The notes beneath the pieces were generated by a model. It was not told where the DNA came from and did no database searches. It was given only the letters and a program-made list of their open reading frames with translations. 64,000 nt of DNA from Galerina marginata (taxonomy: Eukaryota > Basidiomycota > Agaricomycetes > Agaricales > Galerinaceae). The DNA is taken from contig JAECYW010000034.1 of assembly GCA_023014335.1 (NCBI GenBank), positions 1 to 64,000 of the forward strand. The letters run 5' to 3'. Numbering within the stretch: the stretch's first letter is position 1; the number at the start of each line of letters is the position of its first letter. The position numbers and the translations under genes were made by a program. Below are positions 11,845-24,078 of this stretch, one piece after another.

Positions 11845-14800
11845 ATGACCCTTCATTCGGGAATTACTTCCAGAGAAACTCGTTCTGCGTCTGCAGAGGA
11901 CGAGAAATATGAAGCAGACGAGAAGATTCCTATTGCTGATGAAGCGCCTTCTCCTACTCACAGCGTGGAGGGAAAATTGAGGGATCTAACTGACGTTGGC
12001 GAGGTATTTACCGACGGACCACGATTGATTGATCTAGGCGAAGATGGCAAAGAAAGGCCCATTGGTGCGTTTTATGCCTTTCTCTTCGTAAGCTGCGAAC
12101 TTAGTATGCGTTATAGAAACGGACCTCGACTATTCGACGAGATTGCTTTCTCTAGATGATGATCCTTCGCTACCTATATGGACTTTCCGGATGTGGTTCC
12201 TCTCCATTGGCTTGTCCTGCTTTGGAGCTGTGCTAGGGCAAATTTTTGTGGGTACTTCGCTCTGAATTACGACCAGCTCATTTTGACTGTGTATTTCAGT
12301 ATTTTCGTCCACAAACGGTATATCAAGCCGAATTTTTTGAAAAATTTCCTTCAGCTAAACTTCTCCGAACAGCTCACTGTCAGTCAATTGTTCCTGCAGG
12401 TGGGTGAATGTCAATTAAGCACCGTCTATATAACTGTTCTGACTGCGTTACGCACAAGATTATCTCGTATATCCTAGGGAAGGTACGCCTATGCCCAAGA
12501 TATTCTCGGAGGACTCGATGTAACGGACCATAGATCCTCGAAGAAGTCATTCCTGGACCTTCTGAGAACTCGCGCATCCAGACTGCAGACACACGATTTT
12601 GGAGGTCGGTGATCCCTTCAATTCCGCTATGCTTATCAAAAACTCTTAAAATCCCAGGTTTATGAACCCAGGCCCATTCAGTAAGTCTATTTCCTCGTCA
12701 CTCTCGGAATACATCGTAATTTTTTGCCCGACAGATTTGAAGGAGCATGTTGCTATTACAATCATGGCTTCGACGGCGTCTTCATCGGCACTTGCCATTA
12801 GCATCTTCGCCGCTCAAGATTTATACTACAATGTTCGCCCAAATGCCGCCGTCGGAATTTTCACGTACGTTGCTTTCTTGGGTATAGTTGCACGATATAT
12901 TAAAACTGGACTTGACAGCCTGATTGGATCGCAATTAATAGGCTACGGTCTTGCTGGTACACTATCTTCGTCGTGTTTTTGGATACCGCTAACTTTGACT
13001 CTCGTAGGAATCATGAGGAGCTTCCTTGTTTACCCTACTTTCGCTGTGTATCCGCAACTAATTCCGGCCGTCCAACTCTTCGACGCTTTGCACAGAGGAC
13101 AGGCGGCAGTCATGCAAAAGAAGCGTTTGAAGTTCTTCTGGATAATTTTTGTTGTGATCTTTGTTTGGGAGTGGTTTCCGGTGCGTTTTCTTCTTTTTTT
13201 TGTTAATCGTTTTACTGTTTACTGAAGTTGAGTGTCTCTTAGGAATATATTGCACCGTCAGTGCGTAGCATGTTATGCATATTTCGGCCTAACGCCTTGC
13301 CCTTCATTTCCATAGTACCCTTACAGGAATTAGTATATTTTGTCTGGCGAATCAAAAGAGCCCGTGGTTTACGCGAATATTTGGTGGGTGTTGGCGAAAT
13401 TGTTTTGGCGTTTAATTATATGACCGCGTACCTGTCCAGGCGGGGCTGCTGGTAACGAAGGGTTGGGCGTCTTCTCCATCTCTTTGGATTGGGCATATAT
13501 CGGATCTGGCGGGGGTTCCATTGGTGCCCTCTTTACACCACTTTCCACCCAGCTTTCTCTGTATGGAGGCTGTTTGGTTTGCATGTATGTTGCTTGTTTT
13601 GATGCTACAGATCGATGGACCTGACTTTCCCGTAGAATTGCATTCTGCGCCTGTTATGCCATGAATACTTGGCATGCGCAAAATTTTCCTTTCCTTACTC
13701 AATTGCTTTTCTATCAAAATGGTAGGCCTTTCCGCTATCCTTTCCGATCGATGTATCTCAGAAAATATTAAGGGACCGAGTACGATCAGCTGGCCATCCT
13801 GAATCCTGACTTTACGCTTAACGAAGAGAAATTGGCTCAACAAGTGTGTGATCATTTACAATGACCAGTGTTTCGCCACGTTGATATATTGTGAAGGGTC
13901 TCCCATGGTATGCTGCGTCTCAACTCTTGTTCAAAGTTAGTCGGACGATGTATATCGGAGGTAGGGAATCCATCTTTATGACGTAGGAATGAAATTTGAG
14001 TCTCATACTTTACTTTGTAGCTGCCATCACGCATTTCTTCCTCTGGCATTATTCAACGGTCTTCAGGATAATTCGTGATTATAGAGTGAGTTCGCCAAAT
14101 TAATTTTGTTATTGTGTTGTTGACTTCCTTTCCAGACGAAGCAATGTGATGATCCCCATTATCGTCGTATGAAGGTATTGTTTTACTAATGATCATGGTC
14201 GCGAATCCCCTTGAGTTTATTCAATTTTTGCTCTAGATCTATAAGGAGATGTCCAACTGGTGGTATCTCGTCATTCTGGTCGCGACTGCTGCCATGTCAC
14301 TGGCTACTACGTACGCAGCGAAATCCGGTCTTCCATGGTGGGGCTTCTTCATTGCATTGGTCTTTGCATGGATGTTTGTACCTATTATTGGAACGGTAGG
14401 CTTCTGATGCACTGATACTCTTTTGTTTTGACTTATCTCTCTTACTTCTAATTCTTACCAGTTAAACGCCACAGTGGGATATGCTCCAAGCATCGAAAAC
14501 ATGGTCCACGTAAGTATTTTTACTCTCCAAGCGATTATCCGTCGAATCACAGAAAATAGATGTTAGGAGGCGCTTTGATACCTGGAAAACCAGTGGCGAA
14601 TATGTATTTCACTATGTATGGCTTTAATCCTGTGACGCAAGCTCTGAACCTTCTTCGCGATCTTAAGCTGGTACGTGTTTATGTCCCGAATCCAGCTTTC
14701 CCTTGTGTTAAGTCGAGGTATCTATAGGGCCAGTACACGAAGTTACCTCCTCGAGTTACATTCACTGTCCAAACAATAGGAACGATTGTGGTATGTTCGG

Positions 14801-15857
14801 CCATCACTATGTTCCCCCGTTGGAGCTGAAATTTTTTACACGACCTTTCAGGGGGGGTTGCTGAACTTTGTCATAGCGAAGGTTAAATTCTAAACCTCAT
14901 GTTTATTTGCCGCCGAAATCTCAATGGTTGGCAGGTGGTACTTACTTCACAGCGGGAAGTCCTTCGTGATGTCCAAGGAACCAATGTATGGTCTGGCCAG
15001 CAGGTGGGTAATTATATATACTCTAGTCAACTAGAAGCGCCATTGAGGTTCACCATGCCACCTAGGTTCAATCGTACAACAGCGCTGCTATTTCTTGGGG
15101 TGCTTTGGGGAAACCGTTATACGCGCCTGGAACACCTTATGCGGTTAATGTCTTCGTCTTGGATTGATATCAAACTGCTGATGATTTTAATTTTGTAGTT
15201 CGTGCCATACATGCTATTGGTTGGACTCCTATGTCCAGTTCCATTTTGGTTGCTTCATCAAAAGTATCCAAAATTCGGATTTAACTTTGTGTTTACTCCT
15301 GTCCTCGTCGGTGAGTCCTCATAGTGAATTTAAATTCGAATTACAAATCTCAGCGAGAAACGTGTAGCCGAACTGGGATTTTTGAGCGTTGGGATCAACT
15401 CTGCAGTGTTTACAAGATTTGGATTGACAATATTCTCGCAATACTATCTGCGAAGGTATATAATCCTGGATTTGACTTGAGTTTATTATTTATTGACTCG
15501 TCTTGCAGATACCGTGCAACATGGTTCCGGAAGTACAAGTGAGCATAAGGGAAAGTTCATGAACTAACGTACCGACGAGTGCACTTTAAGCTTCCTTTTA
15601 AGCGCAGCACTCGATGGCGGCACTTCGGTACGTTGCACTTTTTTGCTGACAAGTACTGAAATTCTGACGCTACTCGCCTAGGTCATGATATTTGTCTACA
15701 CGTTTGCTGTCGGAGGAGGCAGCGGCAAGGTTGTGCCATTCCCAACTTGGGCACTCGTAAGTTTATTTCTTCCGTAATTTACCACCAGCGAGAGACTTAC
15801 TTACTTTGATAGAACCCCAAGGGAAACCCTGATTACTGTAAGAGATTGAGCAAATGA
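11845..15857 (+). CDS. OPT-family oligopeptide transporter, 783 aa, 31 exons
   Basis: Plasma-membrane proton-coupled importer of small peptides (OPT superfamily). I followed 31 exons in frame from ATG 11845: 11845..12064, 12117..12247, 12300..12317, 12373..12399, 12459..12482, 12534..12604, 12658..12680, 12735..12864, 12919..12956, 13008..13180, 13243..13256, 13316..13383, 13440..13584, 13636..13721, 13773..13843, 13897..13960, 14021..14085, 14136..14174, 14237..14395, 14462..14509, 14560..14670, 14728..14790, 14852..14881, 14935..15003, 15066..15143, 15199..15310, 15368..15455, 15509..15538, 15591..15627, 15682..15756, 15813..15857. The sum is 784 codons. Family blocks include GAVLGQIFYFRPQT, RFMNPGPFNLKEHVAI, GYGLAGIMRSFLVYP, QLFDALHRG, GGSIGALFTPLS, ITHFFLWH, GYAPSIENM and the C-terminal NPDYCK. 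Many hydrophobic spans fit the usual 12-16 TM topology. The acidic N-terminal tail is cytosolic. The exact Met is the least certain point. Confidence 0.93.
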
Positions 15858-16338
15858 ACCTTGCAAGTAAAGGGGCAACACGTTTTTTCAATACCCTTGA
15901 CCTTTCAAGGAAGTTAGGACAGATAATTTGTGATAGGCTGGATGTAGACCATGGAATGTTAAGTCGAATCGCCCTTGAATCGCTCAGAAAGCAGACCACT
16001 TCGTAAAACCCTTGAAGCCAACATTGACCCAGAACAATAAGGTTCCTACCTCAACATTCTCAGGTAACATGCCAAGTACACAGCGAGGATTTTTGAAATT
16101 TTTCGTTAATATACTACTGAGGCGGCGAGGAATGCTAACACATTTCTGGCCGGTCCGAATGTCCTACTCATTACGGTGATCACTGACCCGAGGATCAGTG
16201 TTATTTCTCACAGGATAGTAGTTCGGTCGACCATCGTTCAGCTTTTTGCAGTGGTGAGGCTTTCTTATGTCTCATGTCTCTTTATAATCGTCGCTCAACT
16301 CTTTTGTCGCGACGTAGCAACTCACAGAACGAAGAAGA
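15858..16338. other. Interval between OPT and TIR/HET-like genes
   Basis: Contains the 3' region of the OPT gene and the probable promoter of the next gene. Alternative upstream ATGs exist (for example at 16274), but only the frame starting at 16339 stays open across the following intron. Confidence 0.4.
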
Positions 16339-17623
16339 ATGGGCAATATCTGCCAACGTTCTTCATCCCGCGACGTCAGCCAGTCCTCGGGACTGGTGGA
16401 TTTCTCAGTCACCCGTGGCCAAGAACCCATCGCCCCTCCCGACCGAGTATGTATCTGCTGCCTAGATCTTCACAGGTCTTCCTGATCGCTTATCGATCTT
16501 TGGCTCACTTTCTCTCTGACAGGTCTTCTCCGTCGGTGGCGGGGGCGCAAGGAACACCCAATCGCCAACTCGTGACCGTAACTCTCCCGCCAACATCGAG
16601 GGAGCTGACCACGGGTTCTCCACCTCCCATGGCCTTGGACGCGACGTCTCAAGCGGACAAACGGAGCCGATGAACTCTCGTATTGAAGCCCCTCAGCCTC
16701 TGGTGGCTTTTCAGTCCCTCGTCAACCGTAGTATTGCCGCATGGCAGGTCGTTAACTACGTTGGGCCGGAGCGCGATGGGAAAGAGAGGATTGCAGTGAT
16801 AAATGACAATGCACAACGTTTGCGGAGCTTTCATTCGCTTGAAGAAGTTCTCAAGCGACGAGGGTACTGGTTTTTTCAGCTTCGTGAGTCCTTCATGCAG
16901 CAGAAGGTGTTCCTGAAGTGGGATCCCACCCAGTTGGATGAGTACATTCTGTTTCCAATCTCCTATGGGTTCGTCAACAACCGGGACTGCTTCTTCGTTA
17001 GCCACTACTGGCTCACCAAAGAGCATCCGGATCCACACGCCGTGGATTTGGTACAGATTCAACAGGACCTCAAGGACCAGGAATGGTCATATGTCTGGGT
17101 CGATTGGACATGTGTGCCGCAGCTTCCCCGCACCGAGGTTCAGCAGGAGTATTTTAATCGCATGTTGCGATACATCCACATGCTGGTTCGCGACTGCGCC
17201 TTTGAATGGAGGTTCCCCGCCTTCGAGCCGCGAGGTTGGATTCTATATGAAGTCGCCGAATACGTCCTCAACCATAAGAGTTTCACCCGCACAGATGACA
17301 GCGGGCCATTCATTGACCATGTCCTACAGATGCTTAAAGATGGTGTCCAGCCAGTGATCGAAAAGTATGGATATCGGTGCGCTCGGCAAGGTGACTTCAA
17401 TTTGCTGGTCGGCTGGTTAGAACTGTTGATCCTCCTGGTCAAAATTCTGCCAAATGATGTCAGTGCGCGGCAGGAAATTCGCGATAGGATCGACGAACCA
17501 TATGTGGGGAGCTTCACCGATTACGCTACCGGTATTGAAATCGACAAGGCCAATGGGGTCATTTCGTTTCAGGGGAAAACGTACAGGTTTACTCCTGTAT
17601 TCCACCTTACATCCGACGCATGA
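16339..17623 (+). CDS. TIR/HET-like signalling protein with predicted N-myristoylation site, 402 aa
   Basis: Two exons, 16339..16446 and 16523..17623, with a 76-nt GT-AG intron. The start MGNICQRSSS offers Gly2 for myristoylation and Cys5 for palmitoylation, so membrane attachment is likely. Residues about 5-90 are a low-complexity Ser/Gly/Arg linker. The folded part carries a FFVSHYW motif (about 193-199), VWVDWTCVPQ (about 227-236) and RGWILYEVAEY (about 273-283). This spacing resembles the TIR-fold relatives with an H-x-W...W-D-x-x-C-x-PQ...R-x-W...E signature and, more distantly, HET domains that trigger incompatibility cell death in fungi. No NACHT or repeat region follows. NADase or cell-death activity is inference; the family assignment is by motif only. 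Confidence 0.6.
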
Positions 17624-18065
17624 TCATGAAGAGACTGAGTGGAACGCATGTATTTATCGCGCAGACAGAGTGGGACTGGCAATGAAAGGCTACAAGCATC
17701 TATCATTTTTCCTTAAAGAATTGAAACGGACCTTGGGATGGGACTGCGCCAATAAACGTTTATTGAGTGAGACGTTTTGGGTGTGCATTTGTTCGTTCGA
17801 ATTGTGCCTCTTGAAGTGAAGAAATAGCAGATGGTACTTGTAATCAGGCTCAATTTACTTACCTTAATACCTTTGACGACGCCGGAGAACGACTGGCGCT
17901 CTAAAGTAATGTGAAGAAATGCATATCCTCGAAAGAAAAGCCATAAGACGATACGATATCGGTGCCAGTGGTCAAACTTCACGTTCAACACGCCACTTTA
18001 CTGGCTCTCCCTCAGGTTAATCCTATCCTCGAGTCGAGACGAACGCGTCAACTTGAAGTATACTG
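17624..18065. other. Interval between TIR/HET-like gene and MITE
   Basis: 3' flank of the TIR/HET-like gene; short frames only. Nothing assigned. Confidence 0.35.
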
Positions 18066-18067
18066 TA

Positions 18068-18723
18068 CAGTATTTGACCGGTCCTTTGTACACCATGGGT
18101 CCTTTGTACACTGCAACTTTTCTCAATGGAAACAGCTATAAATGCAATAAAAAATGTTCTGACTTGTAGAAATACTCTTTACACGTCTTCGAAACAGCGA
18201 ATTTACGGGGGAGGGACGGTGTGAAAAATATGACGTCAAAAACACCTGATTTGGTCATTTTCATCAAATATGTATTTCTCATTTTTGCATGCCATATTCA
18301 AGCCTGAACACCAGTTAAATTATATTCAGAACACTCCTATAAACTACCTGAACTGCCCATCTAAAAAATTAAGCAAATACACTGAGAACTCGTGAATAAA
18401 ATCACAAACTACCGTCGGAGGGAGGAAAAGGGGGATGACAGGTCAGTACGTAATCATCGCGGCTATTGGCCCAATTGAGTTGACTGATTACAAATTTGTG
18501 ATGAGGTCCGGTGTACAAAGGAGCCGATTTGCCGGTTTTTCAACATGTCGTCTCGCGCCTCGAATATCTTCATCCTACCAGCACTGATTCCTTCGAAAAT
18601 TGGTACACGAGTGCTCAAGATGTATATATAAAAGTCTATGAAAAAATATTTTGGGAAATATGCTTATTGGTTGTTTAACTAGCTCGATACATTTTTTCCG
18701 TACAAAGGACCGGTCAAATACTG
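18068..18723. mobile_element. Second TA-flanked MITE (Tc1/mariner type), 656 bp
   Basis: The ends are perfect 24-bp inverted repeats: 18068..18091 begins CAGTATTTGACCGG and 18700..18723 is its exact reverse complement. TA flanks both sides (18066..18067 and 18724..18725). CAGT at the tip and TA duplication are typical of Tc1/mariner elements. The interior is AT-rich with no transposase. Sub-terminal copies of a CCTTTGTACA motif recur near 18110 and, inverted, near 18510. It ends about 250 bp before the first F-box-like gene. Confidence 0.8.
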
Positions 18724-18973
18724 TACGCATGTGGAGTCAAAGTCTGTCAGACAGTTTCCAGTGGATAATTCTGGGGTCAAATCCAATAAGGATTTTCAAA
18801 AGAGAGCCAAGCCTTCCAAGTTTCCAAAGCTTCAAGTGTCGGCGCTGGCGTACCGTCAGAGACATTGAAGAGAATGATGGACATGCAAAAGGCGCGGGAC
18901 GGAATGGCTTTGGCATTCAAACCAAACAGCAACAATCGAATGCGCTTCTTCCGCTGGCGGACCTGGCCAAACC

Positions 18974-20417
18974 ATGACAGTGACTACTTCCAACCTACCC
19001 CAGGATATCATCGATTCCATTATAGAAAGGTTGCCTAATGGTCGATATGACTACTCTTTGAGTACCCGAGACGCTCTCGTCGCTTGTAACCAGGTTTCAA
19101 GATCGTTTCATCGTCCGGCTCGACAGCAGCTTTTCTCCACTATCCACGTTGCGTTTCCACGGCCAGATCTAAAGGGGAAGCAAAAAGCACGGGATAGGGA
19201 TAAAAAGTGGGCAGGATTTATACACAAGAAAATCAAGGAACTCTTAGCCCTTCTCCATGACCTGTTCGATGTGGTCACTCTTGTTCGCACGTTGCACGTC
19301 GAGTTCGAGGCTTCCACTGCCTTGATGGGCGACGATTCCGGCCTTATAGACGTTCTGGAGTTACTGTTTGGACAGGCCTTCAACTTAAGCAGTTTCTGCC
19401 TTGCTGGGCATGAAGAGAGAGAAGTTGAATGGGTTGATATTGGTACGCGGACGAGGGATTCTATCATGAAGCTCTGCCAGTCAGGTAGGACGAATTCTCT
19501 CAAATTCGAAAATTTCAGCGGGCTTCCTGTGGATATCATTACCGGATGTGCGCCATTGAAGTCTCTCGAGCTCGTAAGCATAGTCTTCGCCGTATCCAAA
19601 GCCCAGTCGCCTGGATCGACGGCCCTTTGGACACCATCACAATTGACTCGCCTTTCTATTCGAAAGAGCGTCACTGAATTCGAACGCATGTGCTTGTCAA
19701 TTGGAGCTAAAATATCGACTATCAAGGTCTTCAGGGTTTCGATCGACAACCAGCAGGATGCAACTGCGGCACGAGATGTTATTCAGAAAAATTCGCAAAC
19801 TCTAGCCATTGTTGATTTGTGAGTTTCTCCGTTACTTTCTTCCTGGTTTCTTGCTTAATCGACTCATCTAACGTACCAGAGAATATTCCCGTCTTGATCT
19901 CGAATTCCTATACCGCAGGTCCATCGACTTCGGCCTCCTTCCCGCCCTCCACACCTTGCGCCTCCGTGTCAGCGCCTCCCCTCGACCGACCCTCCCAGCA
20001 GCTACCGACATCCTCCGCTTCATAAAAAGGACAAGTCGTCCATCTAATCTCAAAGTAATAACAATCATATACTCCGCAACAATGGTGGATAGCGACACGT
20101 TCATACCAGCCACGTCACTTACATGGCAGTCCCTCCACCCCGATAGGCTGCGTGAGAACCACCCAGCCTTGGAGAAGCTTCGCGTGTGGTTGGATGTACG
20201 CCTCATCATGAGCAGAGAACAAGACCGTGCATCGTTGGACCCAGGCACGAAGCGCTTGAGTCTGTTGGACCCAGCGGATCTTGCTTCGTTCGAGAAACAG
20301 ATGAAAGCTAGGCTGACGGCTCTCATTTGTACACCGATGGGTGACGATTTGGAGTCCCTGTCTTCGGCTAAAGTCGAGGTGCAAGTTGATATGTGGGTAT
20401 TTAATCTCGAGGCTTAG
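18974..20417 (+). CDS. F-box-like protein, tandem copy A, 460 aa
   Basis: Exons 18974..19818 and 19880..20417 join across a 61-nt GT-AG intron. The N-terminus LPQDIIDSIIERLPN...ALVACNQVSRSFHRPARQQLFSTI is the degenerate F-box seen in agaric 'LPQEIxDxII' proteins. Weak LRR-like segments follow (APLKSLELVSI, LTRLSIRK). The second exon carries the conserved LEYSRLDLEFLY, LPALHTLRLRVS, LHPDRLRENHPALEKLRVWLDVR blocks. No kinase, membrane or enzyme motif. Probably an SCF adaptor with unknown target. It is followed about 510 bp later by copy B with the same intron position, so it arose by local duplication. Confidence 0.78.
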
Positions 20418-20926
20418 CCAGATCGTCAACGGAACAATCGATCCTCCAAGGTCTTGGTGCGCGTCATTCATATACTACTTTATAAATTCGAATTCTCATA
20501 GGTTAGTTGTAGTTCACTGCTCAAGCACTCAGCGCTAGCGATCATCGACGACAACCTGAGCACCTGACTGGAGTAGACTCCTGTTTTATTTGTGTACCTC
20601 TAGTCGTGGCAAACCTTATGATCAATGTATCATACGACTTCGGGCAGCCTGCATCGGTTTAGACCACGGAAGCGGATGACGTGTAATTCCACCCGTGCAT
20701 TTACCGGATAGGTACTCGAATGTTCATCTGCCTGCTTTTACCAATCCGTGACAAGTCCAGCAAATGCCAGGTGAATGTGACCAGCTGTTAAACGTATGAT
20801 GGCTAGTTGTTGACCTCGACATGACAGCCGGCGAGACGTTGGCAAGGAAAGTATACAAGCAGCTCCACACGATCACCATCAGCTTATTTTAAATTTCGCC
20901 GCTGAGGGGTTTTCTTCCATTTGACA
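20418..20926. other. Spacer between tandem F-box-like genes
   Basis: Terminator of copy A and promoter of copy B; no further gene seen. Confidence 0.4.
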
Positions 20927-22325
20927 ATGTCTCTCCTTAACACCCGCGACCTGCCTCAGGAAATCATCGATTTTATCGTAGAGGGCTTGCACGAGGATGC
21001 GGGGAATGCAGAGGATTACTCAAGGGGCACTCGGGATGCCCTCATTGCTTGCACACAGGTCTCTAAATGCCTTCGTGCTCCAGCTCGGCGAATGCTTTTT
21101 TCCACGCTGCGTATTACACCTCCGTCTCCCTTGAAATGGGAATACTCCAGATCCGTACCAGAGATGATCAAGGCATTACTGGCTCTATTCCAGGATTCCG
21201 ACACGCATCCTTCAGATCTATTCTCCATCATTCAGAAGGTTCACATCGATATAAATATGATGGCCGACGAAAGTGGGCTCATCAAGGTCTTGAATTTACT
21301 TTGTGACAATGCACTTAATCTTCATGGCATCTGCCTCAGCGGCTACCAGCACCAACCCATTGTTTGGAGCGACAAGGGTTTACGTACACGGCGCACGATG
21401 ATGAAGCTCTGTTGCACAGATGGGGTCGACGCCCTCAGCTTCAAAGATGTGGATGGGCTCCCTGTGGAAATAATCACAAAGTGCGCTCCTTTGAAGTCAC
21501 TCGAGCTCGTACGTGTCATGTTCGCCACCTCCAAGGCCAAACACTCGAAGTCGAAGACCGCTCGCACTGCGGTTTGGGCACCTTCCTGCCTGGAAAACAT
21601 CTCTATTCGAGGCTTTATCGATGAATTTGGGCGTGTCTGTTCAGTAGTCGGAGCCGACTTGTCGAACATCAAAAAAATCCGAGCGTTTATTGCAAATGGG
21701 AGTGATTCTGGCACAGTGCGAGATGTTACTCAAATGGCCGCCAAGTCATTAAAAGTTCTGGATTTGTGAGTTTTTCTGCCTACGACTCATAACAGTATAA
21801 TCAATATTCAATTTAATTAATAGGGAATACCCTCGACTGGATCTTGAGTTTATGTATCGTCCACATATCGACTTGGGTATCCTAACGTCATTATGCACAC
21901 TGCGCCTCCGGATTGACGCTTCCAGCCGCCAATCTTTACCAACTGCCACGGACGTCCTTCGGATTATAAAGCGCACAACCAAGCCGTCCAACATAAACGC
22001 CCTAGAGCTTTTTTATTACTCAATGGACATGGTGCAGAGTCGCACACTCGACCCGAAGACGTCTCCTACCTGGCCGGCTCTGCACCCAGACAGGTTGCGC
22101 GAGAATCTTCCACGCCTGAGCGAACTTTATGTACGATTGGATATACGAATCCGGAACGCAGATTGGCGACAGAAAACTCCTCAGGATTTTGCTTCACTAG
22201 GGAAGGAGGTCGAAAAAGGGGTGGAAGCGCTCATTTGCGCTCCCTCTGAGGGTATCTTGAGACCCCTTCCAGGATCTGCGGTAAGGGTTGATCTTATCTA
22301 TGCTCAGGATAGTAAAGAACCATGA
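20927..22325 (+). CDS. F-box-like protein, tandem copy B, 446 aa
   Basis: Exons 20927..21765 and 21824..22325, intron 58 nt, in the same codon phase as copy A. The ATG at 20927 opens MSLLNTRDLPQEIIDFIVEGL, then the F-box-like RDALIACTQVSKCLRAPARRMLFSTL. Paralogous blocks match copy A along the whole length, including LPVEIITKCAPLKSLELVR, LEYPRLDLEFMYR and LHPDRLRENLPRLSELYVRLDIR. Identity is perhaps 40-45% by eye, so the duplication is old. Both copies look intact. Same functional caveats as copy A. Confidence 0.78.
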
Positions 22326-23535
22326 ATACCTCAGTTTGCGCCATGCCTCCTCAATATTAAAGCAAATTTCTCACTGACAGGTAGAATAGAGTATAACGCA
22401 TACGGTCAAAATGTTGTGTGGAGACCGAAGTGTTGACGATACTAATCAGCAGACCTGGTCCAATCATTCCCAGTAGAAAATATATCATGATGTAGGAAGC
22501 CTCAAATTTTAAATACAGGAAGGTTTTAAGGAACCTGGAAGCTTGGTTCATAGCCATGGGTTGCAAACTCTCCAAGTCCCACTGGGGTCAATTAGAAACT
22601 CCTTTTCCCGAGCTGCCCGGGACAGATAACTGTCCAGATACACGTGACGATCGTGTCTGCCTCAAGTTTCTTGGTTTGCCTGCTCACTCACTGCCACAGC
22701 TCGATGACTACTATTGATAGGCCAACTCGGGGTTGGATTTACCCTTAACACTGCTGCTCAATACACCCCGGAAAGCATAGTTATCCGGGATCCGGTTCAC
22801 TGCATTTCAATCCCCTGCTTTCTGCATGCGTCACTTGCGACTCTGTGCATTACGAGCTCAGGAGCTGAGCCATGAACGTAGCAACGGCCTCACTTCAAGT
22901 TCAACCCAAGCCTTTCATCCTGCCTCTTTTTTAAGATGTCGTTCTGATGCAATTTCAAGTTTTTGAACACCCTCAACAAGGCATGGAACGGAAAGGTCGC
23001 CCTCCGATGTCTATCATACAGGTACTGTGATCATTCATTTTCTATGCAGCGGACATAATTGATCCTGGAATTTTCCAATCTTTCCTTCATGCAGAAGGTC
23101 TAGACACTCTCGGACTTGTCAAAGTCTTATTCGTCAGCGCGTCAGCTTCCATCACATTTCCATCACAGGTTCATATTAATACCTTCGTCTTACTTGCAGA
23201 GATTACGGCGAAAAGCCAGAAAGAATTCTCGGGTATGCGTCAGTGGTGATAACTCCTTCATATCTACCAGATGCAACCATGACACAGGCGAACAGATCGG
23301 AACGATAGGTAATTTATCCAGAATCGCAGTGCTATTGAAAAGCATTGATGGGAAAAGCGCTCCACCGATCACGATTCATCTTTGTTATGCCGTACTGACG
23401 CTTGTCAATATGGGAGATTCATTGCGATCACCAGCTACAGCGCTCATACATAGGAGAAAGGAATCTAACACTCTTTCTTTGTCTGTTTGCGTTCCTTATT
23501 CCCAGGTATTGGCCTTGTCCCCACACTCCTTTAAA
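22326..23535. other. Intergenic region upstream of the interrupted membrane-protein gene
   Basis: No assignable gene. The part near 23380..23400 (CTTTGTTATGCC-TACTGAC) resembles 37303..37320 upstream of the paralogue, suggesting that promoter sequence was included in the duplication. Confidence 0.4.
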
Positions 23536-24078
23536 ATGAGCGTCATACAAGTCGACGATGTTGACCCCTCCATTGTTTATTCCGGTGCATGGCAAAGCAT
23601 TGTAAGCTCCACGCGACAATGGGGTGCAGGGACGGTTCATACGACAACGGAGGGAGGTGCGTCTGCAGCTATTACATTTCGAGGTAAGTACGGGAAACAG
23701 ATCAGTGCTAAACATTTTCATCATTGACTTCTTATCCAGGAACTCGGATTATGATGTACTGCAGCTTACCGATAGGCGTCTCAAGCGAAATTGTCAACGT
23801 GAAGTTCGATGGCGGCCAGGTTACTAGCACCACTCATCCCGCTAGCACCACTGCGGCCAGTTACAACCAGGTTTGGTTTGATTCTGGTCCTGTAACAGAC
23901 GCTGTACACACCTTGGTGGTTTCCAATGGCGGCGGCCCATCGGATATGCCGTTTGAACTCGATCGATTTGCAGTTACGGGTTTTCTAGTCTCCCCGCCTC
24001 CACCTCCGCCCGCGTCATCAACTCCCCCACCCCCAGCGACCTCCTCTATAATTGGAACATCCGAACATGCCACGTCTC
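23536..24078 (+). pseudogene. Single-pass membrane protein, 5' part, cut by the retrotransposon
   Basis: First piece of a gene of the agaric ectodomain + Ser/Thr stalk + one TM family. Exon 1 is 23536..23683. Exon 2 begins at 23740 and is interrupted after 24078, inside the Pro/Ser/Thr stalk. The ectodomain starts at DDVDPSIVYSGAWQSI and continues with GASAAITFRG and VWFDSGPVTDAVHTLVVSN, a beta-sandwich-like module common in these proteins. Reading into the LTR gives one extra residue and then TAA, so the disrupted allele would encode a 163-aa soluble ectodomain without the membrane anchor. The rest of the gene lies at 35309..36256. Joining the two parts over one copy of the target duplication keeps the frame (459 codons), so the gene was intact before insertion. 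Confidence 0.85.
24074..24078. repeat. Target site duplication, left (GTCTC)
   Basis: Five-base direct repeat immediately before the 5' LTR; the matching copy is 35309..35313. Confidence 0.9.

Noticed and set aside
18651..18977. 108-codon plus-strand frame just before F-box copy A
   Set aside because: Starts inside the MITE and ends at the F-box ATG; no domain.
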